Shown: positions 46,341 to 59,026 of the stretch, one piece after another | Layout of the letters: each line of letters begins with the position of its first letter | How positions within the stretch are numbered: position 1 is the stretch's first letter | Assembly: GCA_023362775.1 (NCBI GenBank) | Contig: JALMGJ010000004.1 | Span: 49,532,298 to 49,596,297 of the forward strand | Length of the DNA stretch: 64,000 bases | Reading direction: 5' to 3' | From: Charina bottae | Lineage: Eukaryota; Chordata; Lepidosauria; Squamata; Charinaidae | Position numbers and translations under genes: made by a program | The notes under the pieces: model-generated | Told to the model about the DNA's origin: nothing | Seen by the model: the letters and a program-made list of their open reading frames with translations, nothing else | Database searches by the model: none

Positions 46341-46956
46341 CCGATAGAAACCTACATTCTAGCACATAGCCATTGCATACATAGCTAGCAATGATGTCAA
46401 GGAATCACTAACAATCACAATACTGTAGCTAACCAATTAATTACAAGAAGTAATCATATAAATATTGCTACACTGTGGTGGAGGTGTGCTTTAAATCCAG
46501 TTAATGAATAAAAAAATATGGAATGAGATACTTTACCTGTGACCTAATTGGATTCACTAAACTGAAAACTTTTTTGTTCCTTGTTTGGTAGCTGGTCTGA
46601 ACACACCATTAACATGGCTTCTAAAGAGCAGATAACAAGAGCACATTTATTTTCCAGTGTGTGACCCAAAAGTGGGTTATCCCAATTGGATAGTATCTTC
46701 TAGACATGCATATCTATGCCCAAAGGACCATCAGACTATCTGTGCCAAGTGGCTTCAGTTCTTGCTGAATGATTTGCCCAGCTGAATGCATGTACAATAT
46801 ACTTTTAAAATTACTTTTTCATTCAAGGTACCTTTCAATATGATGCCTATGTAATAACATTTCCTGTATGAGTAGCTCATTGTGGCTTCTTGGGGGTTTC
46901 TAATATATAATGGATAGAGGGATGCCCAGCATCGCACTATCAGTAAAATGTATAAA
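46341..46956. other. No gene seen
   Basis: AT-rich unassigned DNA between two SINEs. Confidence 0.35.
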
Positions 46957-47277
46957 AAAGGTTCCCCCTGCACATTTGTGCAGTCATGTCCGACTCTAGG
47001 GGCCGGTGCTCATCTCCGTTTGTTAGCCAAAGAGCCAGCATTGTCCAAAGACACTTCCACGGTCATGTGGCTGGCATGATGCACATAGAACACCCACCAA
47101 AGTGGTACCTATTCATCTACTTGCATTTGCATGCTTTCGAATTGCTAGGTTAGCTTGAGCTGGGGCTAGTGTGGGAGCTCACTCCGTCACGCGGGACTAG
47201 GGATTCGAACCTCTGAATGTGCGATCTTCCAATCGACAAGCCTGGCGTCTTACCCACTGAGCCACCATGCCCCTTTT
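46957..47277 (-). mobile_element. Sauria SINE, copy 2
   Basis: On the minus strand the head reads GGGGCATGGTGGCTCAGTGG then GTAAGACGCC, with a B box GGTTCGAATCCC near 47191-47210, and it ends in the CTTTTTTATA tail near 46957. A box, B box and body match the copy at 45-355. The RNA polymerase III promoter looks better preserved here than in copy 1. Confidence 0.88.
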
Positions 47278-49179
47278 AAATATATAAGCCATCAAAAAAT
47301 GATGAGTTAGAATCAACCACCTTCAGCTTTATTATTGGTATCTGGACTACATGCAGCGGAACAGTTTATCAGTTAGTAAAAACAATAATAGCTAATTGCA
47401 CATATATATTCAGAGTGCAGGCCCATTGAGCAAATTGCTCAAATGAGATACTAAATACAAAGCTATGGAAAATATGTTTTCTTTGGGATGTCTACAAAAG
47501 GGGGCCTCCAGACAGCATTTCCTTTTTTAAATGTAAAACATACGTGATTTCCAAGACTGAATTTACCAGTGTTAAACCTGATGCCTCTGCTCTGGAGCTA
47601 ATTTTTGATTGAACTACATCTCTGGAAACAGATTCTGCTATGGATTCATTGGCAAGCTGGCTCTAAAGATGACTGCAATTTTTAGAGCAGAGTAGGAAAT
47701 CTTTTTGCCAGGGACATAGTTTATTCTTTTTAAAGGTTTTGGCTTCTGAAAACCACAGTACACATGGCCAGAGACATAGTGGCACTACTGAGGGAGACAG
47801 AGCTAAAATGTTAGGGCTGGTTTTCAGAAATTTGGATAATTCTAGGTGGTTTGCAGTAAACATATGCATTACACTTAACAGAGTCTTAATACACATGCTT
47901 TCATGGCTAGTCTTACAAAAACAAATAAATAAATGTAGAAAACTATCTTGCTATTGGCCACAATCTAGAGACTTCGGGGCAAAGAAATGGGACTTGGGGA
48001 CTGGATATGGTCCATGGGTCACACATTGCCTATCTGCTTTATAAGCTATATAAAATACCACATAAAACGCAATTATGTAAGTATGGATTGATGATAAAGG
48101 TACTGTTTGAAAAGCCATTTACGTATATTACAACAAACAAAAAAGCATCACAGTAGAACCAGAACACAAATTAAAATCCAAGATTGAACAGTATGACAAT
48201 GACTGATGATGTGCTAACAACTTGGTTGCTCTAATGAATATATAATCTTTTTTTAGAGCATACTGGCTCTTTTCCAAATGAATCAACTGTAATACAGGAG
48301 AAGACTGTTGATCTCCCAGGAGCATTGATGGTCTCCCAGGAGCATTGAGGACTGAGGTGCCAAGTACTAGTCAAAATAGTACTTGTGTTTATATGCAGGA
48401 GATGTCCTTCAACCAAAGGAGTCATAGTTTCTAAACAGAATAATAGATGCCATGTGTCCAGCTTTCCCTGCTACATTTTTGTTCACTTTGTTAAACGGGT
48501 TAACTGTAAACATACTGGTTTGAGATATCAGAGGCAGTGACCAAAGGACCTAGACCATCAGATTAAGAATATCAATTTCTAGGATTTCTAGAGCAATAAT
48601 AATTACTTTACTTTAGAGCTGCCTTCCTTCCCGGTTGTCAAACTGATGACTTTCTGAGCACTGGAAGTTGACATGGACTGAAGAAATCCTAGCTTCTAGG
48701 AAAGACAAAAACAGAGATGGCAAAAAAGATCAAACAATTAAGCATCAAAGAAGGAGCTAGTGTTACAAATCTAAAAGAAATTATGGGTCATTGGGCAACA
48801 CAGTTTAACAAAGCAGGAGCTGGTAGAAAAAGAACATTGCACTTTAAATTAAAAAGCCAAATAACCACTGAAAGCTAACTCTTGTTAGAGGCCAAAAGAA
48901 GGGTTTAGGCAGGAACAGAAGCCAAGAGTAAACAAATGGGGAATAAATAAAGAAACCAAGAAGATCTAGATCTTATGTAGGCCAAAGGAAGATTTGGATT
49001 AAACTCTATGTTGCATTTAATATGTATGAAATGTGCAGCTGATCTTTATTGTTGTTTAATAATATTATAAATATACAAATCCCAGTCTGAAACTAAACTA
49101 CTGCTCATGAGGGAGATTTATCTTTCTCTTCCAGCTACTTGCTCTGAAAATTCCACCCTTGACATCAGATTAGATCAAA
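47278..49179. other. No gene seen
   Basis: AT-rich DNA. A 19-bp tandem duplication (GTCTCCCAGGAGCATTGA type) occurs at about 48310-48350. A 101-codon frame at 47739-48044 has no domain I can name. Confidence 0.35.
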
Positions 49180-49266
49180 ACAAAGCATGTTGTTGTCTAT
49201 GAAGGTTCTCAGTCATCCAGGTGGAATTGTCTGTAGCTTGAATCATGTCAACTGGATTTCTATTTT

Positions 49267-49315
49267 CTTAATGGAAACGTTTCGCTCCTTATCCAAGGGG
49301 CTTCTTCAGTCTGAG
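49267..49315 (-). ncRNA. Hammerhead-ribozyme-like motif, left arm of PLE unit 2
   Basis: Both cores CTGAAGA and GAAA are kept. Stem II is GCCCCTT-GGAT-AAGGAGC with one C-A mismatch. The distal stem I pairing (CTCAG with CATTAAG) is lost. Probably weaker than the unit 1 copies. Confidence 0.45.
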
Positions 49316-50194
49316 CAAAGTTGGTAAGGGAATCCTAAATATGTTCCTAGGTAGCTGTGTGACCTTACACCTGGGGCTAGGTCATGGTTATATTGAGATG
49401 TAATTTTTAAGTCCTTTTATCATCTAATGGAGGGTCGTTAAAAACACCATGCTGCTGTTGAGCTTCTGAAATGGTCTTAATCTTCCTAGGCACAGAAGAC
49501 AACACGGGGAGGAAGATGGGGGAGAGTTTGTGCCTGAGGCCCCCACCTCTATTCAAGGAAGGATTTTCCAAGTTGGCATAAATGGATTCCTTGACCCCTC
49601 TCTCAAACCACCTATCTTCTCTGTCTAAAATGTGAACATTAATGTCCTCAAATGAGTGTCCTTTTTCTTTTAGATGAAGATAAACTGCTGACTCTGGTCC
49701 TGTGGTGTTATTTCTCCTGTGTTGTGCCATCCTCCTGTACAAACAACCAAACAACCTATGTACAGGAGGATGGCACAACACAGGAGAAATAACACCACAG
49801 GACCAGAGTCAGCAGTTTATCTTCATCTAAAAAAAAAAAAAAAAAAAAGGACACTCATTTGAGGACATTAATGTTCACATTTTAGACAGAGAAGATAGGT
49901 GGTTTGAGAGAGGGGTCAAGGAATCCATTTATGCCAACTTGGAAAATCCTTCCTTGAATAGAGGTGGGGGCCTCAGGCACAAACTCTCCCCCATCTTCCT
50001 CCCCGTGTTGTCTTCTGTGCCTAGGAAGATTAAGACCATTTCAGAAGCTCAACAGCAGCATGGTGTTTTTAACGACCCTCCATTAGATGATAAAAGGACT
50101 TAAAAATTACATCTCAATATAACCATGACCTAGCCCCAGGTGTAAGGTCACACAGCTACCTAGGAACATATTTAGGATTCCCTTACCAACTTTG

Positions 50195-50243
50195 CTCAGA
50201 CTGAAGAAGCCCCTTGGATAAGGAGCGAAACGTTTCCATTAAG
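50195..50243 (+). ncRNA. Hammerhead-ribozyme-like motif, right arm of PLE unit 2
   Basis: Mirror copy of 49267-49315: CTCAG at 50195-50199, then CTGAAGA, the stem II hairpin with the same mismatch, then GAAA. Same reservations on stem I. Confidence 0.45.
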
Positions 50244-50295
50244 AAAATAGAAATCCAGTTGACATGATTCAAGCTACAGACAAAGCATGTTGTTG

Positions 50296-50840
50296 CCTGT
50301 CATTATGTCCATGGGAATTAGAATTTGGAGAAACAAAGCTGGGGTACAGTTAAACCTCCCAACCCCATGGCAAATAATCCTATCCACAGCCTTTTCCCAT
50401 TTGTATCTAACCATGGTATGAACATGACCTGGCAATCTCTGATGTTGCCTTCATCATATCTCCAACTGATGATTGAGACAGGCTTAAGTCATTCTTAGTT
50501 ATTCCAGAAAATAATGTTCTCCTCTTAAACCACACAAGAAGCAACAATTTAAACATGAAAACAATCTGTTCTGCTTCTCCATCCATGTTGGTGGGAGCAC
50601 ACTGGGGTGACCTATAGAGGTCCAAATCAGCCCATCATCTATTGGTCACTTTAGGCTATAGCTGTCCTCAAAGGTTTCCTCCGCTACACCCATTTTTTCT
50701 TTCAGGGAAAAGAATAGGATACAGCTACCACCTACTTGGTATCTAGAGATTCCTACATCCCTGAATACCTGATTGGTGTGTTGAGGGACCTGTATACCAA
50801 TCGAAGAGAATATTTGTACCTGTATAGTTAAGGTGTTTCT
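50296..50840. other. No gene seen
   Basis: Unassigned DNA between the PLE unit and the inverted-repeat pair. Confidence 0.3.
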
Positions 50841-51125
50841 GCACTAAAACCCATCTCAAAACAAGCTGCCTGACAGATGATGTGTGGGTTGGAGTGGGAA
50901 TTACCCAGTTAAGACTGCTTTACTGGGAAGACCATGCCCTGCCTATCAGCCATCAGGTAGCTTGTTCTGAGTGTAGTTTAGTGCACTTTCAAGGTAGCAC
51001 TAAAACTCATATCAAAATAATCTACTGTACAGCTGCCTGGTAAATTCTGCAATGGCAAGCAATCTTCCCCATCAATCAGCTATTGGATAATTTGCTTTGA
51101 GTCCAGGAAAAAGCTACCATGCTAA
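50841..51125. repeat. Inverted-repeat (MITE-like) unit followed by a diverged second copy
   Basis: GCACTAAAACCCATCTCAAA and ACAAGCTGCCTGA at 50841 pair with the inverse at 50952-50984 (TCAGGTAGCTTGTTCTGAG, then TTTAGTGC). Directly after, at 50997, a diverged copy starts GCACTAAAACTCATATCAAA and contains ATCAGCTATTGGATAATTTG as its returning arm. The family is unknown. Confidence 0.5.
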
Positions 51126-51190
51126 AGCAAGAAAGAATACTGTGCAATCCCTCCCCTGTAAATCTACTTTCCTGGTATCAGGTTTTGATT

Positions 51191-51309
<119 letters not shown>

Positions 51310-52814
51310 TAGACCCAATGATCTAGTCATTTGTCAAAACAATCCACCAATCACAGCTCGGTTACGATTGGCAGTTGTTTTTCTGCTGGCAGATGATGTT
51401 GAGACTGGGACAGGGTAGCAAAGTCAGAGCTTCAACCAATGACTATCGTTAACATGCCTTGTATGGCCTAATGCAGGATACCACACTTCAATGGTAAATG
51501 AGAACAGAAATTATAATGGCAGGATAGGGACTGTTAGCAAATTTCATGTGGGTTTAGTTTTAAGGATAAGCGGAGAGCATTTTAACTGAGCTGTATGGAA
51601 AATCCTCTAGACCAAAAGAACTGCATGCATATTTTTTTAAATAAAAAATAATTAAAAAATGGTTGCAAGCTATTTAATTAACAAAGTCTCTGTGTTTACA
51701 TGACACACTTACCCATTGTTAGCTGATAATGGTTCACTCCATTCACCTAATCACCTAATTTTGCATAACAGTGAACCAAAAAAAATTAATAATAACCACA
51801 TTGACTGAGTTCACACAACATTAAGGTTGTGTTCATACCTACATATTAAACCCTAAACTATTAGTTTTACAGTAAAACTATATTTTAGCCTAGCATCTTA
51901 TTTAGTAAACCCAGACAATTGCATCCAACAAATCACAGTTACATTAACTGTGCTTTGGCATGTTGTGTGAACATAGCCACCAAGCAACAAACTTGCCATT
52001 TTAGCCTAGTCTGTCGTGGGAATCAAGCTATCAATTTCATTTGCATTACTATTTGTTCAGCCCAGTTTTCTAGCACACACAATACATCAGTCTTAAATGT
52101 GGTTGCTAATTTGTATGCAAACATATCCAGTGTGTCATCTGACTCTTAGCAAACAGGGAAATATTCCAAGTCCAGCAAAGGATCTCTACCCTGGAACCAA
52201 GGAACTTTAAAGGGGATTTGCTGACAGCACTGGTTTCATTTCTTTAACAAAAATTCAACCAATGATAGAAGTTGTCTTATTGCTGCTTGCATAAAAGCCC
52301 TTGAACACAGAGAATTAAAACAAAGAACTAAAGCACTGTTGCCACTACACTACTTTAACAAATAAGCCTTCCTGAAATGTTTGAATAATTTGCCTCCATC
52401 AAAAATGTATCAACTGTGTCCTCCAATTTGTTCTCAGCAAATGGGACAGCAACTTTCACATGCCATTTTCATGGTCTTAAGGAGTGCTAATGATGAAACT
52501 TTGCAATCTGTTTTTTTTAATGAGCAAATGGATCTGCTTCTGGATATATTATTTAAATACTGTGAATGTATGAGGTTGTTTTCTCTCATGTATCTGGCTG
52601 GGTGGTTAGGGAGCTAAGCAAAATAATATTAGATTATGGTATCTGAGACAGGGCTATCATGTTGAACCAGGTTAACAATTAGATGGCAGCAAAGAGATAG
52701 AAAAAAGTCTAACTCTTTGCTGGTCACTTGGAGATGTTCAGCCTAGATAAGGTAGTCCTAATCTGAATTTTAAAATAAAAATGAAATTAACCCAAGTTTG
52801 TTTGTAATGCAATA
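51310..52814. other. No gene; possible short inverted-repeat element at 51826-51979
   Basis: GGTTGTGTTCATACC at 51826 and ATGTTGTGTGAACATAGCC ending at 51979 form a weak terminal inverted repeat. No matching target duplication was seen. The remaining DNA is AT-rich without exons. Confidence 0.35.
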
Positions 52815-53010
52815 AAAGTAAAGTCTACTTCAAATTGAAATCAGCTCCTGGCGATTATGCATCCATACAGTTTTCTTGGCAGCAATATATAAGTAGGCTG
52901 TTTTTTCAGCTACCCAGTCTAAATTACTCCTGAGTAAACCATCCAAGTACTGACCAGATCTGATCTTGCTTAGAGTCAAACCCAGTCAAGATCAACCAGG
53001 TGCTGCCGCT
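52815..53010 (-). mobile_element. 5S-rRNA-derived SINE-like repeat
   Basis: On the minus strand, AAGCAAGATCAGATCTGGTC then AGTACTTGGATGG closely follows the internal-promoter region of 5S rRNA (GCTAAGCAGGGTC ... CTGGTTAGTACTTGGATGGG). The downstream body (GACTGGGTAGC, then GCCAGGAGCTGATTTC at the far end) is not 5S. This is a SINE3-type layout and decayed. Confidence 0.55.
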
Positions 53011-55583
53011 ATCAGAGATATTTCATGTAGTACAGTACAGAATAAGCTAACAATTAGAAGTTTGGATGTATAAATTATTATTTCTTCGAAATATCATATA
53101 AGGACAAAAATTAATCACATCTATTTTATGGCATTTATAGTGGGAGAGGCTGAGACGAAACCTGTATATCTCCTAGACATTGCTGGGAAATTCTTTCTGT
53201 GGAGGCTTGCTTCACAATTAGCCCCCTTCTGGTATAATTGCTGACAATGTGACAATCTACCCACTCACTGCCATTATTAAGTGGGTTAATGCAAAGATTA
53301 ATTCTGAAAATTATATTGTAGAGTCATATATATGTGCATTAAAAAGTATCACTCTACAATCAGCAGACCCTTGTGGGTATTAATTCACCATAATTTTAAA
53401 ATAAAGTTTTGATGACATGAACAGTAGTAAGTCAATAAGAGCATGGAGCATGCCTAATCATGAGAGCAATCAGGGTGTGAAAATAATATAAGCACTTGCA
53501 TTTTTTTTAAAAAAAATAATAATACTGTAGTTCAGTCAGTTTTCTACTTTAGTCAACATGTAACAATACATACAATTCATCTCACTGACAGTGCATCCCA
53601 TAGCTTTCTTGGATTTAATCAGCTTGAAATCTAGATCCTGTGCAACACTGTGTTTCCTGGCAGCTTTTCTTTTCCAACTCTCATTAAAAGGGCAGCACAG
53701 CAATAGTTTCATTTGCTATTTCTATTCTTCCGTTCAAAGCCTTGCACATTTAGAAGGGCAGAACTGGGTTAAGTTGAAACATTTATGCTTCTTATAGACC
53801 ATTTCAGTCACCAGTATTTCCTTATATGCTTTCAAAGTAACCAGAGATTTTTCTTAATTATCTTCATTATTTGCAGATATATACAGTACTATCTTCATGG
53901 TTATGTTCATGTGTCTACAAATCTACAGCTTGTGGATAATACTGCCAGCTTGCCCTTTGTTCCTCAAAGTTTGCTAGTAGCTGAGTGCAGAGAACATCAA
54001 CCAATTACTACTTCTTGCTTTTTGTCCTCCAAGCTAGCCATTAACTGTCCCTGTCTCTGCAGCTACCACCTGTCGTGAAGTAACTAAAATTCATTTCTCT
54101 AAAAAATAAAACAAAACAAACTGCTAGTGTCTCTCCACCCCCCACCCTCCACCCCCTACTCCCAAGTCAATGGCTTTATGAATATGTATACGTGCATATT
54201 TGTATAATGGTTGCAAAGTATCTCAGGCTGTTATGAGGTGAGGCTGTGGAATGGAAACTTGATAGTAAAAATGTAAACAAATGCTTTGAATGGCCTCAAA
54301 AGCTTCCTGGTAGCCTGGGCACCAGACCTCTGTGGCATTCCAAACCCATGAGATTTGTTAAGGTAGCATGCTACCAATTCCCATAGTTGTGACCAAATAT
54401 GGAGGCAGGACAGTGAAGAGGATAAATTCTATACAATGCATATACAGAGAGACACTGGAAGATCCAAGGATCATATCTCAAAGGGGACATTTCATTGCAA
54501 CTTCTTTATAATAATTGAGTGAGCCGAGGTGATGGGAAATATGGCAAGGCAAGAATTTTCTCAATTTGTACCATCTCCATGTGGAAATACAAGAAAAGAT
54601 TCCTGACAAAACCTGAAATATCACAATTCAAAGGAAAAAGACCCTGTTTCTCTGTTTGCAAGCCACAGAAATCACATCTGAAATGGAACCCCTTTGGTAT
54701 CATGGGTCTTGCCAATAGGCAACACATTCTCCTAATAGGTTGACTTGATTGTAGGCAAGACCCCTCAGGCTTTGTTAAGTTTCATTTTCTTGGGCTAACC
54801 TTTAAAACCTCAGAATAGCTTTTTCAGAGTAAATAAATATTTCACAATTAAGAACAAAACACAAACATTCTATATGGATCCATTCCTTCTTATTTTTATT
54901 TATATGCTCCTGAAGAACATTAATAAAATAAGGAAAGACCTGAATGTCACATAAAGATCTGGTTCACACATCATGTTAAGCATTATTTGTTGAATCGTGG
55001 TTTCTGAAATAAATTACCATTTGCTAGGTTTCCACAATACATTAAGCCATAAGCAATGCTTTAAAAGTCACAATGGCTGATTCGCAAAACACACTATGCG
55101 TTTTGGCAGGTATGAACCCAACCATTAGATTACATGAACAACAAGAAAAGAAGATTTGAAGAACTGTAATATGATTTTGTCTGTGCTGACTTACAGTACC
55201 TACTTGGAAGAATACAGGACTGTATATACAAAGCAAATTTGTTTCAGTGTTCACCTGATATTGTTTCATTGAACCAAAAGAACCTATAAAACTATCCATT
55301 TGCATCTTAGAAAAGAATCATGGTCCATAAAGGTTTTTTCTTCTTCTCTGTCAAATTCTTCTATATTATAAAACAATTTAACTAGATAGAATATATTCAT
55401 TCAAGCCAGTGAAATATATTAACATCAATGAAGATAACAAACCATCTCTTCCTTGAATTACTATGATACTGGCTGGGATAGAATCATTACAAGGTTCTTC
55501 AATGCCAACTGAGCTTGAATATACATTGTTGGTGGGACCACAGAGCCACTCCAAAGAATTTGGGGCATTATGGCAGAGCATTA
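53011..55583. other. No gene seen
   Basis: AT-rich DNA. Opposite-strand open frames at 54506-54743 overlap each other and show no recognised domain or splice context, so I do not call a gene. Confidence 0.35.
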
Positions 55584-55874
55584 TAGTGAAACCTTGATTT
55601 AACAGACCACTGTTTAGCAGGCATGAGTTGGGTACCCCCCACCCCAAAAGTAACAGTCAAGACCATTGTATTAGAAATAATTTAAACAAAGCAGTTAATT
55701 TTATGTTATTAATATTATGCAATTTGCATCATTTGTGTAATGACATCATTATGTAGATGATGCAAATGAAGTCAGATGTAAATCACTATGGTGATATACC
55801 TCCATATTTAATAAACATCTGAGAATAATAGATGTTCCCTGCCCAAAATAGTCCATTAATGTAAGGTTTCAGTG
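55584..55874. mobile_element. TA-flanked MITE, 291 bp
   Basis: TAGTGAAACCTTGATTTAAC at 55584 pairs with GTAAGGTTTCAGTG ending at 55874, with TA on both sides (55582-55583, 55875-55876). The interior is AT-rich. The short terminal repeat and TA duplication suggest a Tc1/mariner-type element; the family is not identified. Confidence 0.5.
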
Positions 55875-55876
55875 TA

Positions 55877-57217
55877 CAGACTTAGCCGGAATGATTATTT
55901 GGGCACTGATTGTGTAACATACACCAACAAAGGTGCATCAGCCAAAGTAGGCTTGAAGTTAATTACAGAAATGATACTAGCTCTGAAACTGCAGAGCTGA
56001 AGGACAGCATACCTGTCACTGTCCACTGACCAGAAGAACAAAACTATGACAAAGAAGACACCAGCATAGCCCTATCTTTTGCCTGGAGAAGAAACAATTC
56101 CTATAAACTTCCTCTGACTTTCATCCCCCCCCCCCAATTCTGACAGTATATTTTTCTAGTATTTTTCTTTAGGAGGTAAACCTAAGAACAAGAACTGCCT
56201 GATTATGATTAATTCTTGAAAGCCATTCTACTAATCCTTTTTTTGACTGAGGGTAAGGTAAATAATATGAAAATAATATGAAAATATTTCATATCACAGC
56301 AGTCAAGATGTATTTATTTATTTATTTGCCACAAAGCTTGGCTTCTGTTTACTTCACAGCCTCCAGCAATGTGGAAATGGAGCCCCCACCTTTTTTTCCC
56401 CAGGAGGTGCCCTTTTCTCAGTAGGAGGTGCAAATGCAATGGCACTGACTCTTCAGCACTTCAGGACCTACTGACCACATGGGATGCAGCTAGAGAGTTA
56501 AGAGTTATTATGCATTATCTTTTTGTCAGTCATTTTGCTTGCTAATGCTGCTATTTCTTGTGCTAAGCACCTCCAGGAGTGTTCTAGAGAGGGTGGTGGG
56601 CTCATTGAAGTACCTTGTAAAATGGGGGGGGGGGTTATCTGAAGTTCTTCTTCAAAACTAGCCCTGAGCACATATTCTTCACAGCAGGCTGGTTGCAGCC
56701 ATAGCAACCAAGGAATTCCAAGGGCTCCAGGCAAACCCTATAGGGGAATCTCTAGGAAGCAGCACTGACCAATAGGAGGTTGCCTTGGATACTCAAGTGA
56801 CTCAAGCATGCTGGCTTGCAAGTCACCTGCCAGATTTCTGGGAAGCAGCCATGAAATACAGCATCCCCTTTACTGGCACTATTGACCTCCTTCTCCATTG
56901 CTTTGTGCCTCTTGCCCTCATTTCCCTCTTTCTGCTGCTTCCATCTCCCACCAGCTACAAGGCATTTTTCTCCCTCCTTGATCAATCTCAACCCCTTATG
57001 GGCTATGCTTCGATTCCCCTCAAATTCCTGGATTCTTTTATTTCTTGCACTGAAACAAGTCCCAAGAAAAAATGCAGCAGCCAGAGCTCACAATGAGGTC
57101 CCCTACCCTCATGGCTATCTGTGACTGGGAGAATCAACAACTTGGCCATAGAGCTTTGGGCAGAATGAAGCTGTTCCTGCTGGCCAGAGGCTGTTTTGGC
57201 AGCTAGGAAGGACAGTA
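55877..57217. other. No gene seen
   Basis: Mixed-composition DNA with short C- and G-runs (56128-56137, 56624-56634). Overlapping frames at 56752-57124 lack recognisable domains. Confidence 0.35.
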
Positions 57218-57460
57218 CATGTGTTTGGTCTAGTGATTAAGGTGCTGGGCTAGAAACCAGGAGTCTGTGAGTTCTAGTCCCACCTTAGGCATGAAAGCCG
57301 CCTGGGTGACCTTGGGCCAGTCCCTCTCTCTCAGCCCAACTCACCTCACAGGGTTGTTGTGGGGAAAAGATGAGGAGGAATGAGTATTAGGTATGTTCAC
57401 CGCCTTGAGTTATTTATAAAAAATAATATAGGCAGGATAAAAAAAATTAAAAATAAATTA
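57218..57460 (+). mobile_element. MIR-like CORE-SINE, copy C
   Basis: GTTTGGTCTAGTGATTAAGG head, GGGTGACCTTGGGCCAGTCC core, and CGCCTTGAGTTATTTATAAA 3' part with an A-rich tail. Same orientation as copies A and B. Confidence 0.87.
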
Positions 57461-57597
57461 AAAAATAAAAACTTAGATTTGAATTCCAAAAAAGAAGTCT
57501 AGACAGAAGTTGAGAGTAAAAACCCCATAAAAAGTCAAATGCAAACCACTTCCATGCTGCTGCCAAGAGGACTTTATAAAAGTATCGATAGAGATAG

Positions 57598-57598
57598 A

Positions 57599-57638
<40 letters not shown>

Positions 57639-57640
57639 TA
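57598..57640. repeat. (AAT)n microsatellite
   Basis: About 13-14 AAT units. It yields a tyrosine run in a spurious minus-strand frame. Confidence 0.9.
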
Positions 57641-58324
57641 ATATTAAACTTGTATGCTGCCTGACTTCCAATGACTCTACTCAAAGGAGAGTCTACATTT
57701 ACTGTACCTACCTTAACACTTCTTTCACAGTCAAAAAGAAGCCCAAGTTCCATCATATCTCATCTGTTTGCCCCTTAACCACAATTTAAAAAAAAGAATA
57801 GGAATATTTACCAAAACACAAATTCCAATCTGACCAATTACATTAACAGCTATTAATTTTCTTTACAAAATGAGTTAAGGAGTGAGTTGGGAACTACCAA
57901 AGTATGTCTGAAAAGAATATGAGTATATATTGAATTTCAAGAAATAGAATATTACTTCAGACAATGTTACAATCTTTGAAAACATTAAGAGTGGATAATT
58001 ATTGGGCATTGTGAAATGATGAAGCAAATTATATTTACAATAGATTGGTGATGATGGAATTAGTTATAAGTGGGGAAATATGGCATTACTCCCTTGTGAA
58101 TAAAGGAAGTGGAAATTATTCTTAGAAGCACAAAAGCTTTCAAAGATGTGCTAAAGTTGTCAGAAATGATATGGACATTCCAAAAGGAAGGACAGCCAAT
58201 ATATACATAACATTGTCATGAAGGAATTTTTAAACCATAATAAGAGACTCTTAGGAGCTATGCCCATACAAGACTCGGAAAAAAATAATCAGACATTCCT
58301 ACCACTGTCTGCTCCATTCCTTTA
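57641..58324. other. No gene seen
   Basis: AT-rich unassigned DNA. Confidence 0.3.
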
Positions 58325-58978
58325 TAATTTGTTGTTCAGTTGGGGGTGACCGTTGATTGAGCTAAGGGAATCCGCTAAATCATTCAGAAAGAGGTTAAAA
58401 AGATGAGGGGCGAGAACGCAACCCTGTTTAACCTACCCAGGTATCTGAGTAGGTATTCTCTCCATCAAGTAACCTTTAGATGAATATTTTACTTGACAGG
58501 AGGTAGCCGTATGAAGTTTCTTTAACAGAAACAACAGTCTCGGGTCAATCCCTTGATTCCTCAATTTGGCCCATAGTAAATCCCTTGGAATTAAATCAAA
58601 TGCACTTTTGAGGTCTATAAATGCTACAAAAAGCTTTTTCCTTCCCAAGTTCAGGTATTTTTCTATAAGGAAATTCAGTGTAAGACAATGGTCAATTGCA
58701 GAATTTCCTCTACAGAAACCTATCTGTTCAGGTCCAATTACATCATTTGTGTGCATCCAATCAAGAAGACGGCATTCAAGATGTTTGGCATAAACCAAGC
58801 TTTAGTTTCAACTAGACTTTGACCAGTTTCTAAACAAATTGTAAAATAGGAGACACAGTTAGGAACCCCTAAAAGCTGCCTCAAAAAGGTTGCCTGAATA
58901 CCCTCTACTTTGTGATTAAAAGCTCCCAACCAAATGGGAAGGGTCCCTCCTTGTGGGGGAGATGGGAGGGATATAAAT

Positions 58979-59026
<48 letters not shown>

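Larger units (their letters stand above)
49180..50295. mobile_element. Palindromic Penelope-like (PLE) unit 2
   Basis: ACAAAGCATGTTGTTG flanks it at 49180-49195 and 50280-50295. Two arms (about 49226-49740 and 49760-50279) form a nearly perfect inverted repeat around the 19-nt loop AAACAACCAAACAACCTAT. Each arm encodes the PLE C-terminal segment. On the minus strand (49407-49781) it reads YRRMAQHRRNN, HSFEDINVHILDREDRWFER and GVKESIYANLENPSLNRGGG. The right arm carries an A20 run (about 49829-49848) that breaks its frame. The left end extends about 33 bp (TATGAAGGTTCTCAGTCATC) beyond the palindrome, as in unit 1. Confidence 0.85.
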
